From Liolophura sinensis (lineage: Eukaryota; Mollusca; Polyplacophora; Chitonida; Chitonidae): a stretch of 64,000 nucleotides of DNA. The stretch lies in contig NW_027018057.1 of NCBI RefSeq assembly GCF_032854445.1, forward strand, positions 2,501 to 66,500, read 5' to 3'. This document shows positions 1 through 11,041 of this stretch, one piece after another. Each line of letters begins with the position of its first letter. The stretch's first letter is position 1. The translations under genes and the position numbers were made by a program. Below the pieces are notes generated by a model, which worked only from the letters and a program-made list of their open reading frames with translations, was not told the DNA's origin and made no database searches.

Positions 1-839
1 GGCAGGCCAAGTGGTTACAACGCCTGGCGAAGACAGGTACATCCGCCCAATCCCACCTGCGTAACCGGTTTGTGACGGCGACGTCAACGGCGGAAACGGC
101 ACTGGGACACCCCATCAGCAGACGCACAGTCTTACGATGACTCCGCGTGAGTGGTAACAAAGCCTATCGCCCCTTCCGTGGAAATGGCATTGGACTCCTC
201 TACACCGTCAAAACAGGCTGCGTTGGACAAGAGATGTACGTCGACGGCAGCGTCGAGGCTGAGAAAACGTACTGTTCACAGATGAAAGCCGATATAACCT
301 CTTCAGAAATGATGGTCGAATTCGTGTGTATCGGTGCAGGGGAGAGCGATTGGCACAAAACTGCTTTCAGAATGTCCACCCTTTTTGGTGCTGGTGGGGG
401 TGCTTGTATGGGGCGGAATTCGTGGACAGGTGAGAACAAGATTGGTCATCAACCAGGGAAATTTGACTGGCCAAGAGATACCGAGATGAAATATTGGAAC
501 CTGTTGTGGTGCCATTCGTGCATCAACAGCAAAGGGGTATCCTTTTGCAGCAGGGACAATGCACGACCTCATACCGCCAGAGTTGTACTAAATTATCTGG
601 ACAACCGTTGATGTCAACGTACTGCCTTGGCCAGCACGATCGCCAGACATGAATCTCTTGGAGCATCTGTGGGATCATCTTGATCGACGTCTGAGACAAC
701 GCGTCCCTCCCCGACAAAACAGGCTTTATTTGAGGAGTGGGACAGAATTCCTGATGATGTCATCCGGCGGCTGACGACTTCCATGAGGAGACGTATTTTG
801 GCTTTAATTGATGCAATGGGTGCTCACACACGCTACTAA
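1..839 (+). pseudogene. Tc1-B transposase remnant
   Basis: Plus-strand remains of a Tc1-type DDE transposase with several frameshifts and stops. Recognisable pieces in order are a stretch encoding TATSTAETALGH-like residues (about 80-115), a DNARPHTA-like block (about 556-580) and a QEHLWDHLDRR-like block with the NPIE motif damaged (about 650-700). The natural C-terminus, ending in RY and a stop, is at 831-839, the same ending as the other Tc1 copies here. It is clearly inactive. The N-terminal helix-turn-helix part lies outside the window. Confidence 0.8.
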
Positions 840-1105
840 TGATCTGTCTTATGACATGATAGGACATTAGGTACACCTTTTAAAGGGAGTCCCTTTACTT
901 GCATTTGTGTAATTTTTCAGATTTACCCCATGCCTTCTTTACTCGGCCTGACAGCAAGTGTAATATCCATATAGCATTGAATTTTTGAACAGAACTTGGA
1001 AAATGGTTTATTCCAATATAATGCTTATCATGTTGATCCTGTCTGTCTTTCTTTCTCTTTCTTGTGGTGCTGAACAAGGTTATACGTTTCTTTTGCCCGG
1101 TAGTT
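1..1105 (+). mobile_element. Tc1/mariner transposon, family B copy 1, left end outside window
   Basis: A decayed Tc1-like element whose left end lies before the window. It holds a broken transposase (1-839) and a right terminal repeat at about 1081-1103, ending in CCCGGTAG, followed by TT and a TA. The right terminus matches the termini of the better preserved copy at 4542-6081 (TTTCTTTTGCCTGGTAG there), so the two are one family. The 240 bases between transposase stop and terminus hold no gene I can see. Confidence 0.8.
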
Positions 1106-1123
1106 TATATGTATGTATGTATA

Positions 1124-1146
1124 CTAGTGCTCAAAAGAAAGTATAC
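1124..1146 (+). repeat. Left inverted terminal repeat of Tc1-A copy 1
   Basis: 23 bases, perfect reverse complement of 2609-2631; preceded by the TA target at 1122-1123. Confidence 0.93.
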
Positions 1147-1397
1147 ACCAAAACAAATACATAAAAATCGCGCAAAGTAAAATATTGAGAAATTATCCAT
1201 GATGAGCCCTATTACCCGTGTAAACGCCGATCCATCCAGGGAACAAACTGGCCCAACAAAGCAAGATTTGCCTAAACTTAGCATAAAATCGAAAAATGGC
1301 CCTTCTACGTGTAACACGACATGAACGTGCATTTTGGCGGTATAAATGAGTCGACGGGAAACGTTAGGAACACAGTCGTCAGAAAAACACCAGAGGT

Positions 1398-2408
1398 ATG
1401 CCACGTTTGAGCCAAGTTGAGCGAGAGAGAGCTGTAGGCATGGCCCAGCAAGGAGCGACCAACGCCGCCATTGCCACAACCTTTGGTTGCACAAGAGCAA
1501 CTATCGTCAGACTTATGCAGCGACTCCGGCAGACAGGCGTTACATCCGACAGGCCTATGAGCGGTCGACCACGTGTCACCACCCCCGCTGAAGATCGACA
1601 CATCCGGACCATTCACCTCCGCAATCGGAACGTAACGGCAACGTCAACGGCGGCGACGGCACTAGGGCACCCGATTAGTCGACACACAGTCCACCGTCGA
1701 TTACGTCAACACGGTATTAGGGCACGTCGACCGTATTGTGGAGTTTATCTGACGCCTCAAAATCAACGTCGATGGCTGATATGGGCCAGGCGCGTTCTAC
1801 GCTGGCAGAGGCGTGAATGGGCACGGGTAATGTTCTCTGACGAGAGCAGGTTTTGCGTGTACAAAAATGACGGTCGGGCTAGGATATACAGGCGTGTAGG
1901 AGAACGTTTGGTGCCAAATTGCGTTCAGCAAGTTCGAGCGTTTGGAGGTGGTAGTGTGATGGTGTGGGGAGGCATCTGCGGCGATCTGAAGACGAGGCTG
2001 GTGGTGATTCATGGGAACCTCAATGCTCGCAGATACACGGATGAAGTTTTACGACTGGTTGTAGTGCCATTCATCCACCAACAGCAAGAAGGAATTTTGT
2101 ACCAGCATGACAATGCAAGACCTCATACTGCAAGATTGACGAACAACATTCTACAGAACGCCAACATCGATCTCTTACCATGGCCGGCATGTTCACCCGA
2201 CCTCAATCCAATTGAGCACTTGTGGGACCACCTGGGCAGACAAGTCAGAAGACTGCCAGTGCCACCTGTGACCGTTCAACAGCTGGAAGAGTGCCTCCAA
2301 TAAGAATGGCAACGAATCACACCTAACGTCATTCGACGCCTGACGTCATCAATGTGGCGACGTGTTGTGGCCTGCATCAATGCCAATGGAGGCCACACTC
2401 GCTACTGA
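1398..2408 (+). pseudogene. Tc1-A transposase, one nonsense codon
   Basis: Tc1-type transposase, 336 codons, which would cut and paste the element. The N-terminal about 115 residues hold the paired helix-turn-helix DNA-binding region with a GRPRVTT linker near residue 56. The DD34E catalytic triad is visible: D148 in FSDESRF, D238 in HDNARPHTA and E273 in NPIEHLWD, with 34 residues between the last two. The start ATG at 1398 has the usual MPRL beginning. A TAA at 2301-2303 (codon 302) replaces the CAG found in the copy at 35964-36900. It removes the last 35 residues but lies after the catalytic glutamate, so this copy is otherwise almost intact. Confidence 0.92.
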
Positions 2409-2608
2409 GCATGATTTGAATGACATTTCCAGAGGGGAAAATACTTCATTTGACACCACATTTCTTTGACTGACCATCAAACCAAACCTTCTTCATTTAA
2501 TGAAATGTATGTATGGACGTTTCAGGTGAAATGGAATATTCTTATGGAATTAAAAATTATTTCAAATATATTTCTTTCCGTTTTTATTTGATGTCTGATC
2601 AAAAAGCT

Positions 2609-2631
2609 GTATACTTTCTTTTGAGCACTAG
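2609..2631 (-). repeat. Right inverted terminal repeat of Tc1-A copy 1
   Basis: 23 bases, perfect reverse complement of 1124-1146; followed by TT and the TA target at 2634-2635. Confidence 0.93.
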
Positions 2632-2633
2632 TT

Positions 2634-2847
2634 TATATTGATTTAATGATATTGTGGTTCAAGTTTCTAATATTTGTGAAAACATTAGAGGACCAAACTA
2701 GAGGGATTGTCATTGAAAATGGAAATGTACTTCAGTTATTAGACAATAAATATCTACATACTGTACATACATGTATTTAAACGTTTCCAAGCTTAAACTA
2801 GTCTAATCATGACACTGTTTAATTATTGTCTCTAAAAATCTAGTGAA
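2634..2847. other. AT-rich single-copy DNA
   Basis: About 210 bases between Tc1-A and LINE-1. I see no gene, repeat or element end here. Confidence 0.5.
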
Positions 2848-2862
2848 GGACTATAAAAGAAT
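2848..2862. repeat. Target duplication of LINE-1, 3' side
   Basis: GGACTATAAAAGAAT, identical to 10275-10289. The last bases merge with the tail and the first G is ambiguous, so the true length is 14-15. Confidence 0.9.
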
Positions 2863-4541
2863 GAATGAATGAATGATTATGGCTTAACGCCACATCGGCA
2901 ATATTTCAGCCATATCGTGGCGAGAACAAGGTGAAAGCAAGAGACGATTAAGGTTTTCGATATGATAATATGAACACCAAAAGTAAAACAAAAAGTACAC
3001 ACGTGATTAAAATCGAATAAAAGAAAAATAAGATTTAAAACTCGAAAACCAGGGTTATAGTACATGTATAAATATATATAACTGTTTATCTATAGATATT
3101 TATGACAATTAAAAATTATATTTTATGATATAGGCCAATGGCCTTCAAATAATCTATGACAACATCGCCAGCGATGCTGTCAAATAAATCATATATAGAG
3201 TTGACAGTGTAGAATCTCTGCCGAACATGGGCAAAGTCCACACAGTCAACCAGAATATGTTTGATGCCATATTGAGCATCACATCCAACACACTCGGGAG
3301 CACTGCTCCCATCCAAGATAAAAATGTGTGTCAGACGAGAATGTCCAATACGGCATCTGGTTAAAACGACTTGGTCTCTACGAGACATATCAAGTGTATA
3401 TGAATTATACCCAATGACCGGATGAATAGCATGCAGTTTATTATGGACCTGCAAGTTCCATTCACCCTGCCAAAGGCAACGAATATATTTAAGAATATTG
3501 GACTTCATGTCAGTATAAGGGATTTTTATCTTAGATATGGGTTAATTTAAGGAAGCTTTCGCCTCCCTGTCCACGACTGTGTTTCCATGGATACCAATGT
3601 GACTTGGTATCCAACAGAATACAATATCTTTACCTCTTTTAATTAGATTTTTATGTACGGCTAATATCTCAAGGATGGAAGGATTTATAAATTTATTATT
3701 CTGAATTGCCAAAAGGCAAGAGAGCGAGTCCGTGCAGATCACAGCCCTCTGGGCATGCCCAGCAGAAACATATGACAAAGCCAGAAGTATAGCTCTGGCC
3801 TCTGCAGAAAAGATTGAAGATGAGGATGGAAGACGAAGAGAAGTGACCCGCTGTTCTAAGACAGCCGCAGCCGGAACCTTCTCCCCATCCTTCGACACGT
3901 CAGTATATATAAATTTCTAATCTGGATAATTAGCCTTTATCTCAGAAAAACTTTGCTGAATTATTAGAGGATTCGTATTTATTTTGTTATGTTTACGTAG
4001 ATCAAATATCAATTTAGGTTGTGGGAGAAGCCAGGGAGGAGACTCCGGAAAAGAAACCGGAGCTATATTCTCAAGCTTGATGCCGGCTCCCACAACGTGG
4101 TCCCGAACACGAAGACCGAACGAAGGAATCTTATTAGAATATTTGTTATATTTGTCTACATATAACGGATTAAAAACACAGTCATAGGCCGGGTTTGTTG
4201 GGTGTGCTTTAAGCTTTGTAGCATATTAAAGGCTCAGTTTTATACGCCTGAGATGTAAAGAAGGCTCATTAGCTTCGACGTATAAACTTTCTACTGGTGA
4301 AGTTCTAAATGCACCAAGGCTGAGCCTCAAACCTTGGTGATGAACAGGATCCAACATTTTAAGATAGGATTTCCTTGCAGAACCATAAATGATGGACCCA
4401 TAGTCCAATTTAGACCTCACTAGAGAACGATATAAATTAAGTAAAACTGATCGGTCAGCACCCCAATCGGTATTAGACACGACCTTAATTATATCGAGAG
4501 CCTTTGTACATTTAGCTTTAAGCATTTTTATATGAGGTATA

Positions 4542-6081
4542 CTACCAGGCAAAAGAAAGGTTTTACCCACTTCTTGAGCCCATAAAACAAAAACAAAGGC
4601 AGATATAAGAATTAAGAAGATTGGTTTATAAACAGGAATCATTGTGAAATATTCTCTGAAAAATGCTTTAAAATATTGGCATTCAATTGGCCACAAAACA
4701 CAATGAAAGAGACAAGGGGTCAGAAGAAAAAATTACACAAATGTAAAGTTAACTGGCAAGTGCATGTAAAGTCACAGTATCCACAGAAATGAAGGACTAC
4801 AGTCATCAGTAGCGAGTGTGGCCACCCTGGGCATCAATGCAAGCAAGCACACGCCTCAGCATTGACGTCGTCAGTCGCCGGATGACGTCAACAGGGATAA
4901 CGTTCCATAGGTTTAACAGAGCTTGCTCAAGTTCCTGTTGGTTAGTTGGAGGAGGCACCAGCTGTCTCAAACGGCGGTCAAGGTGATCCCAGAGATGCTC
5001 AATGGGGTTCATGTCTGGTGAGTTGGCTGGCCAGGGCAACACGATGACGTTTGCGGTCTCGAGGTAGTCTGTAACAATGCGGGCAGTGTGAGGCCTTGCG
5101 TTGTCGTGTTGCAAGATCGATCCTCTTGGCTGTCGTTGGAGGAATGGAACGACAACAGGTCTCAGTACCTCATCAACGTATCGCTGGCCAGTCAGATTAC
5201 CTCACACAATAACCAGCTGCGTCTTCATTTGGTCATAAATCCCTCCCCAAACCATGACGCCTCCGCCTCCAAACGGATAAACCCCTCTTACGCAGTTTGG
5301 CGCGAGACGCTCGCCTCTTCGTCGGAAAACTCGAACTCTGCCATCGTTCCTGAATAGACAGAACCTGCTCTCGTCTGTAAACAGCACTCTTGCCCAGTCA
5401 CGTCGCTGCCACCGACGTACAATACGTGCCCATCGCAATCTGCGTTGACGGTGTAAAAGGCCATCCCACGGAAGGGGCGGTAAGGTCGTAAACCAGCTGA
5501 ACGAAGACGACGCAGTGTTGTTCTGGGGCTGATGACATGGCCTAGTGCCGTCGACGCTGTTGACGTCGCCGTGACGAATCGGTTTTGAAGGTGGATCTGC
5601 CGGATGTAGCGATCTTCAGCCGCAGTTGTTACCCTCGGTCTTCCCGATGGTCTGTCTTGGGTCTGGCCTGTCTGCTGATAGCGTATCAACAACCTCCTGA
5701 TGGTGGTTTGGCTGCAGTTGAACGTTCTTGCAATGTGACGTTGCGAGACTCCCATGGTGGACATACTGAGGGCCTGGTCTCGTTGCGCTTGCGTAAGTCT
5801 TGGCATACTGTTGGTGTTTTTTCGGTCACTGAATGTCTGCTCTTTCGAGCAAGAGTATTTATGCAACATTACCGGACGTGCATCACGAGCCATGCCTCAA
5901 AAGGACGTTTTGCATGTGGTGGCAATTTCACAATTCCAATTGCTGCGTTCGTGACGATGCGTTCTGGTAGAGGAAACGATGCATTCATACACTAAGTCCT
6001 GCTTAGAATCAAACCCGGAACAGCGCTTTTACTTTTCTTATGACAAAAAATACGGTGAAACCTTTCTTTTGCCTGGTAGTT
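4542..6081 (-). mobile_element. Tc1/mariner transposon, family B copy 2, inside LINE-1
   Basis: Complete Tc1-like element with 22-bp inverted terminal repeats, CTACCAGGC at 4542-4563 and its reverse complement at 6058-6079, plus two extra T. TA is duplicated at 4540-4541 and 6082-6083. Removing it rejoins LINE ORF2 sequence as found uninterrupted near 31205-31250, which proves the insertion. The transposase is on the minus strand. Confidence 0.93.
4806..5806 (-). pseudogene. Tc1-B transposase, frameshift and stop
   Basis: Tc1-type DD34E transposase on the minus strand, starting MPRLTQAQRDQAL at 5806 and ending in RY plus stop at 4806. It has a helix-turn-helix N-terminus with RPSGRPRVTT. The catalytic region is present: TDESRF (first D), HDNARPHTA (second D) and NPIEHLWDHLDRR (E). 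The frame shifts near 5440, between TVNA and LRWARIVRR, and a TGA at 5199-5201 follows KTQLVIV. Each piece is well conserved, so decay is recent compared with copy 1. Confidence 0.9.
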
Positions 6082-8347
6082 TATAAAGGATAATTTTTTA
6101 TTGAATATAACCCCTAAAGATTTATTTTCCCCAACAATCTTCACTGGTTCTCCACAAAATTTAAGCTCAGGGTCTAGATGAAGTTTCCGTTTATTACAGA
6201 AATGCATACCGACGGTTTTAGATGTAGAAAATCTAAAACCGTTGGCAACTGCCCATTTCTCAATCTTGTTGAGACAAAGCTGCAGTTGCCGCTCGATGTT
6301 ATTCATATTTTTAGCACGGTAGCATATGAGGAAATCATCTACGTATAAAGAACCCTCTGTGCCAGATGTCAACGTTTTAGCTAAGCTATTAATTTTTATG
6401 CTGAACAGTGTTGGCGAAAGAATATTGCCCTGGGCAACACCCATCTCCTGCTCATAAGAATCAGAAAGAGTGGACCCCACCCGTACCTTAAACCGACGAT
6501 CAGATAGAAATTCGGATATAAATGATGGTAAGCGGCCTTTAAGACCCATATCAGAAAGGTCCTTTAAAATACCATATTTCCATGTGGTGTCGTGGGCCTT
6601 TTCAAGGTCAAAAAATATCGACACCACATGTTCATTATTAATAAAACCGTCACGAATAAAAGTTTCGAAACGGACAAGGTGACCTAAAGTAGATCGACCT
6701 TGACGAAAACCACATTGTATATTAGATAGTAACTTGTTGGTTTCAAGAAACCAAACAAGTCTATCATTAATCATCCGTTCCATAGTCTTACAGACGCAGC
6801 TGGTAAGAGCTATGGGACGGTAATTATTTGGATCAGTATGATCCTTACCCGGTTTAGGGACCGGGATAATACACGCCTCCCTCAAAGTCGGCGGAAAATT
6901 ACCAGTTTGCCAAATGTCATTAAGTAAATCCAAGAGAGTCTCAAGTGGCTCAGATGGTAAATGATTTAGAAGCTTATAATATATATTATCAGGGCCACAC
7001 GCAGTATCGTGTGCCTTTTTAAGAGAAGTTTTAAGTTCCTCAATTGAAAAACGACGATTATAATCTTCTAAATTCTTAGAAGAAAACGGCAATTTAATTT
7101 TCTCCTTATGTTTTTTAATACGTCGAAACTCAGAAGTGTAATTCTCAGAAGAAGATTTCTGAGATATTGTTTTAGCTAGTTTATTCGCTATTTCAGATGG
7201 CGATGTTAATAGGGTATCGCCATCTTTTAAATGCTGAATTTTGGCTTTGTTGTTTTTGCCCTTAAGCTTCTGAACCATGTTCCAGACCTTACGCATGGGT
7301 GTTTTTGACGTAATGCCTGAAAGAAAGTTCCGCCAACAAGAACGTCTCTTAGACTTAATTAATCGGCGAGCCTTAGCTCCGAATATACGGACCTGGTTTA
7401 AATTATTATTATCAGGACAATGATTAAATCTGCGCTCGGCCTTTTTGCGATCCTTTATGGCTTTGCGACAGTCATCGTCGTACCAGGGTTTACTTTTGGA
7501 TTTGTCGAGGTCTTAGGTATGGTTCTATCAGCTGCTGTTAATATAAGTTCATTAAATTTTAAAAGAGGATCTTCTGCAGCATTGAGATTCTCTGGAGTGA
7601 TGTCAGCCTCACAGAACATCTCAAATGCCATCCAGTCTGCCTTATCGAACTTCCACCTAGCTATACGTTCTAAGGAATTAGACGTGAGATGCTCTAGGAC
7701 AATAGGAAAATGGTCACTACCACAAAAATCATCATACACCTTCCAAGAAAAATCCAGGAGAAGTGATGGATCCGTGATAGTGAGATCAATAGCAGAATAT
7801 GAACCATTACCAGGATGTAAATAGGTATTAGAACCATTATTGAAATAACACAGTCCATCAGAAGATAAAAAGTTTTCGAGTTGTCTGCCCTTATCATTTA
7901 TGTTATCACTGCCCCATAGGGGGTTGTGGGAATTAAAATCTCCCATAAGTATAAAAGGTTTTGGCAACTGTTCTGTTAAATTATGTAACTGCAAAGCTGA
8001 CAACGAAATGTTAGGAGGAATATAAACGGAACATAATGTGATTGTTTCAGACAACGAAACACGGACGGCCACAGCCTGAAGCTCTGTATCCAGAGAAACA
8101 GGGCTGTGAATAATATTGTTATTTATGAATATTGAGGAGCCGCCTGCAACTCGCTCTTTTTCATTTAAATAAGTACTATATAAAGAAAAATTTTTAAGAG
8201 TTATTTTATCTTTTTCAGATATCTTCAGATGAGTTTCCTGAAGACACAGGGCAATAGGATTTAGTAATTGAACTAGCTGTGTTATTTCAATAAAATTTAT
8301 CTTAAGACCTCGACAATTCCACTGTATAATTTTGTCATATATCGCCA

Positions 8348-9672
8348 TTATGGAGGGAGACGTATAGGAGATTTCTCTTTGTGTTTGGACCGCGGGCGAC
8401 CCTTCCGTGGAGATCGGCTGTTAGATCTCCCTGGTGCGGGTGATGTATCCATCACATCCGCATCTGATGTTGAAGGACCAACGTCCTCCAACGATCCAAA
8501 CCTATCAAAAGTTTGAATAGGATCCCTAGTGGCCTTAGAGGGACGCTCTGTTGGGCCACTAGGTTTATCAGTTGTTTGCTTATTATTATTTTGAGATTTG
8601 TTTTTGGATTTGTTTTTGTCATTATTTTTAGAAGAATTGGGCTCAGCTGGTTTACCAGGATGCTCTGTATTGTTTCCTGTTTTTATTTGGTGTGTTGAAG
8701 TAGTCTGAGTTGAGGAAGAATTTAACGAAGGTTGGGAGGAAATTTGCGCAGAAACATAACTAGGTTTGTCGTTTCAAATGGGCCAAGTCCAAGAGGTTTG
8801 AGTAGCAACAGTTGCCACTCGTTTGACCACATTGGCAAACGAAGTCTGTGGAGAAGTATTAGTAAGTGAGGCTAATTTCCGGGCTTCCTGATATGATATG
8901 TTGTTTTTAATTTTCAGGTTGATAATTTGCTTTTCCGTAACAGAAAACGGACAATCCCTGGACGAGGCCATGTGATCTCCACTGCAGTTGCAACACTTAA
9001 CTGTGTTGCTGCAGTCGAAACCATCATGCCCTTCACTGCCGTATCTGAAGCAAATGAGTTTGTTCATACATTGTCCCTTGCCATGACCAAATCGTTGGCA
9101 ATTAAAACAACGTGTAGGATTGGGGATATATAAATGCACATTAACCCTATGTGCAGGTAAGTATTAAGTTTAAGGATGTTACCAGATTTCTTGGTAACGA
9201 AGCGTTTTACTCTGATACCACCCTGTGAGTTTAGTTCTTGGCAGATTTCTTCCTCGGTTAGGTCAGTTATATCGCCATCCCTGTCACGAATGATTCCCTG
9301 ACAGCTGTTCAGGGAATGGTGAGGGGAGGTGAAAACAGATATATCAGATATTTTATCTAAGTTAAGTAAATTTTTTGATTGTTGTTGCCGGAAACATTCA
9401 ATGAGAATGTCTCCGGATCTAAGTTTTTTAACGTTTTTAAGAGTTCCAGCTGCACCCTGGAGAGCCCTTTGCAACAGAAACGGATGAATTTTTGAAGCCG
9501 GCTTTTGTTCACTCTTAGTTGAGAGAACTATGAAAGCCGGTCAACTGTTCTGTTCATTATCAAGCGAGTCTAATAACTTCCTCTTTTTATCAGCACTTAA
9601 AGACAAAGTCGGCTGAGAGGAAGACCGGTTACATACATTTGAAGCATTTAAAGAAAGTTTTAAAGTAGACAT
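8348..9672 (-). pseudogene. LINE-1 ORF1 (zinc-knuckle RNA-binding protein), broken
   Basis: ORF1 protein of the LINE, expected to bind the element RNA. The start ATG is at 9670-9672 (MSTLKLS) and the stop is the TAA shared with the ORF2 ATG. Residues LQGAAGTLKNVKKLRSGDI and the three zinc knuckles (CFNCQRFGHGKGQC and two more, 9115-8990) are readable. A deletion near 9150 removes the segment between NTYL and the first knuckle and shifts the frame. Further frame changes occur near both ends. It is of the same ORF1 subtype as LINE-2 and LINE-7, not that of LINE-3 or LINE-5. Confidence 0.87.
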
Positions 9673-10274
9673 GGCATATATTTATAAATTTCACCCCATA
9701 TGTTCTCCATCCACCGCGGAGTGCCAACAAGGGCGATGAATGAACCTGGGGATACCCAGCAGGAAAGACACCATGGATTCCATATGAGGTATACTCGAAC
9801 AGATTGATTTATACCAACAGGTTAAATTCAATCTACTCGATTGACCCATAAGCCACCACCTCAAAACGTAGTCCCGCAAACAATATTTCAAAAATAACAT
9901 TTGTTCTCTAAATGATCTGCTGATATAGAGGCAACTGGGATCACACAGAGGCAAGACATGACCAAGCCGATTGATCGGACCGGGCCCATCTAACCTCCCG
10001 TCTCTCTCCAAGTAAGGGCCAAAGTGGCGTGTTGGGCGTGAGGATCTCGCAAGACCAACCCGCCCTCAGCCACCAGGATCCCGTCCTCGTAGATTACGGG
10101 TCGCAACCCACGGCAAACAGGTCGCTCCCCGGTTGCCTCTCACACAACCGGGAAGATGTGAGACTATTCTATTCACCGGGCTCACACAGGAGAGCTCTAG
10201 GTTAGTCGTCTTTTACGACAAGCTTGCCTAGAGGGCTGAGGTAATATTCTTATCACCCCGGAAACCCCACGGGG
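9673..10274 (-). promoter_or_regulatory. LINE-1 5' UTR
   Basis: About 600 bases upstream of ORF1, conserved in LINE-2, -3, -5 and -7. It can form clear hairpins, for example a perfect 8-bp stem 10128-10135/10145-10152 (CCCGGTTG/CAACCGGG, 9-base loop), and a GTCGT/ACGAC stem further up. A LINE 5' UTR usually carries an internal promoter; that role here is inferred. The open frame through it has no ATG. Confidence 0.6.
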
Positions 10275-10289
10275 GGACTATAAAAGAAT
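10275..10289. repeat. Target duplication of LINE-1, 5' side
   Basis: Identical to 2848-2862; directly follows the G run at the LINE 5' terminus. Confidence 0.9.
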
Positions 10290-10377
10290 TGAAGAACATA
10301 GTTGTATGTGACATACACCCCAAATGTAATTGTGATTTGGGTAAATGTACTGAATTTGTGAATCCTTTCTTACATAC
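10290..10377. other. Short sequence before host exon
   Basis: No feature seen apart from being directly upstream of the exon at 10378; could be 5' UTR or intron. Confidence 0.4.
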
Positions 10378-10579
10378 ATGTCATTGACAATGTATGCCGT
10401 CGTAGTTTTTGTGGAGACGGATGAAGTAGAGCTTGTTGCTTTCAACTGGTTACAGTCTCAGACAAAAACTTTTTGGCCACCGTATCGCAATATGTCAAAC
10501 GTAACTAAAGCTGTAAAAGACAGAGTAGCAGCTGACAAAACTTGGCCAAGTTACAGCATCCGCATCCTGTCTGCTTGTG
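10378..10579 (+). CDS. Host gene exon, N-terminal part of a DUF4806-type protein
   Basis: An exon encoding MSLTMYAVVVFVETDEVEL, then LVAFNWLQSQTKTFWPPY and KAVKDRVAADKTWPSYSIRI, followed by a good splice donor (GTGAGT at 10580). From memory, the pattern YAVVxFVExD..V...WL....FWPP is typical of the N-terminus of many uncharacterised aquatic-animal proteins that end in a DUF4806 domain. An exon matching that domain lies downstream at 18501-18645 on the same strand, so I read them as one gene whose intron has filled with transposons. The ATG at 10378 or the one at 10390 may be the start; it could also be an internal exon. Function unknown. Confidence 0.6.
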
Positions 10580-10714
10580 GTGAGTATCATGTAAAACTTT
10601 TCATTATTAATTATAACTCATTATATTACATGTCAGACATACGGTTCAGAAAATAATGCTGCATATACTTCAAAGGGAAAAACTAACCATTTTAAGAAGT
10701 GTAAACCACATATA
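10580..10714. other. Intron sequence before Tc1-C
   Basis: 135 bases after the splice donor; nothing else seen. Confidence 0.4.
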
Positions 10715-11041
10715 CTATCCAAAAAAAGAAACGCATAGGTGTTTTGTTTTATTTTAAAATGAAATAAATACATTTTGTCTTCATTTCATGAGCAAAATGT
10801 GTTTTAATATTGTTAATAGTCACAGTTAGCACACATTTTATTCCTCAAAACATTTCTTGGTTGAAAATGTTGAGTTTGGAGGCCGTTTTTGGAAGAAGTA
10901 AAAAATACAGCACCACACTGCATCACGTGCAGTCTTACACGCCGAACTTACGCATGGAAAGCATGCAGTGTGTGACTATAAAACCGCAACTTCGGGCCGG
11001 AAATCGGCGTCTTTCAAGTGGTGTTTTCAAGCTGATTCAAC

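Larger units (their letters stand above)
1124..2633 (+). mobile_element. Tc1/mariner transposon, family A copy 1
   Basis: Complete Tc1-like element of about 1.5 kb. Perfect 23-bp inverted terminal repeats at 1124-1146 and 2609-2631 begin CTAGTGCTC, and the right end has two extra T. TA dinucleotides at 1122-1123 and 2634-2635 are the target duplication. It sits in a short TATG repeat only about 18 bases from the right end of Tc1-B copy 1. The same family occurs at 35690-37154. Confidence 0.93.
3116..8348 (-). pseudogene. LINE-1 ORF2 (endonuclease-RT-RNase H), broken
   Basis: Remains of the LINE polyprotein that nicks the target, reverse transcribes the RNA and degrades the RNA strand. The endonuclease lies at 8348-7455, with QWNCRG, QETHL, MGDFNSHN and SDHFPI in order. 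The RT lies at 7296-6084, with NYRPIALTS, a motif A reading FFDLEKAHD (family AYD) and YVDD. The C-terminal part lies at 4539-3116, with RNase H and a CVGCDAQYGIKHILVDC motif. Damage: a 7-base deletion near 7495 shifts the frame; Tc1-B is inserted at 4540; a TAG at 3917-3919 lies before RNase H (shared with LINE-3); a TAA is at 3542-3544. ORF2 starts at 8348 in the TAATG overlap with ORF1. Confidence 0.9.
2863..10274 (-). mobile_element. LINE-1: full-length I/Nimb-type LINE, split by a Tc1 transposon
   Basis: Minus-strand non-LTR retrotransposon from its 5' end (CCCCGTGGGG at about 10265-10274, read on the minus strand) to its ATTC-repeat tail at 2863-2874. Identical 15-bp target duplications flank it (GGACTATAAAAGAAT at 2848-2862 and 10275-10289). 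It has a 5' UTR of about 600 bases, ORF1, ORF2 and a 3' UTR of about 250 bases. Tc1-B copy 2 (4542-6081) sits in the RT/thumb region of ORF2. Both ORFs are broken. ORF1 and the 5' UTR resemble LINE-2 and LINE-7, but ORF2 is nearly identical to that of LINE-3, so the copy looks mosaic. Confidence 0.93.

Noticed and set aside
1106-1123. Nested insertion of Tc1-A into Tc1-B
   Set aside because: The right terminus of Tc1-B ends before the TATG repeat in which Tc1-A sits, so the two are neighbours, not nested.
2861-2874. GAAT repeats at seven or more places as independent microsatellites or a CRISPR-like array
   Set aside because: Each is the tail of a LINE, always followed by the same 3' UTR; there are no spacers and the genome is an animal's.
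10265-10274. HDV-like self-cleaving ribozyme at the LINE 5' end
   Set aside because: The CCCCGTGGGG start and G-rich 5' end are suggestive, but I could not fit the nested double pseudoknot of that ribozyme. A structure search of the first 100 bases would decide.
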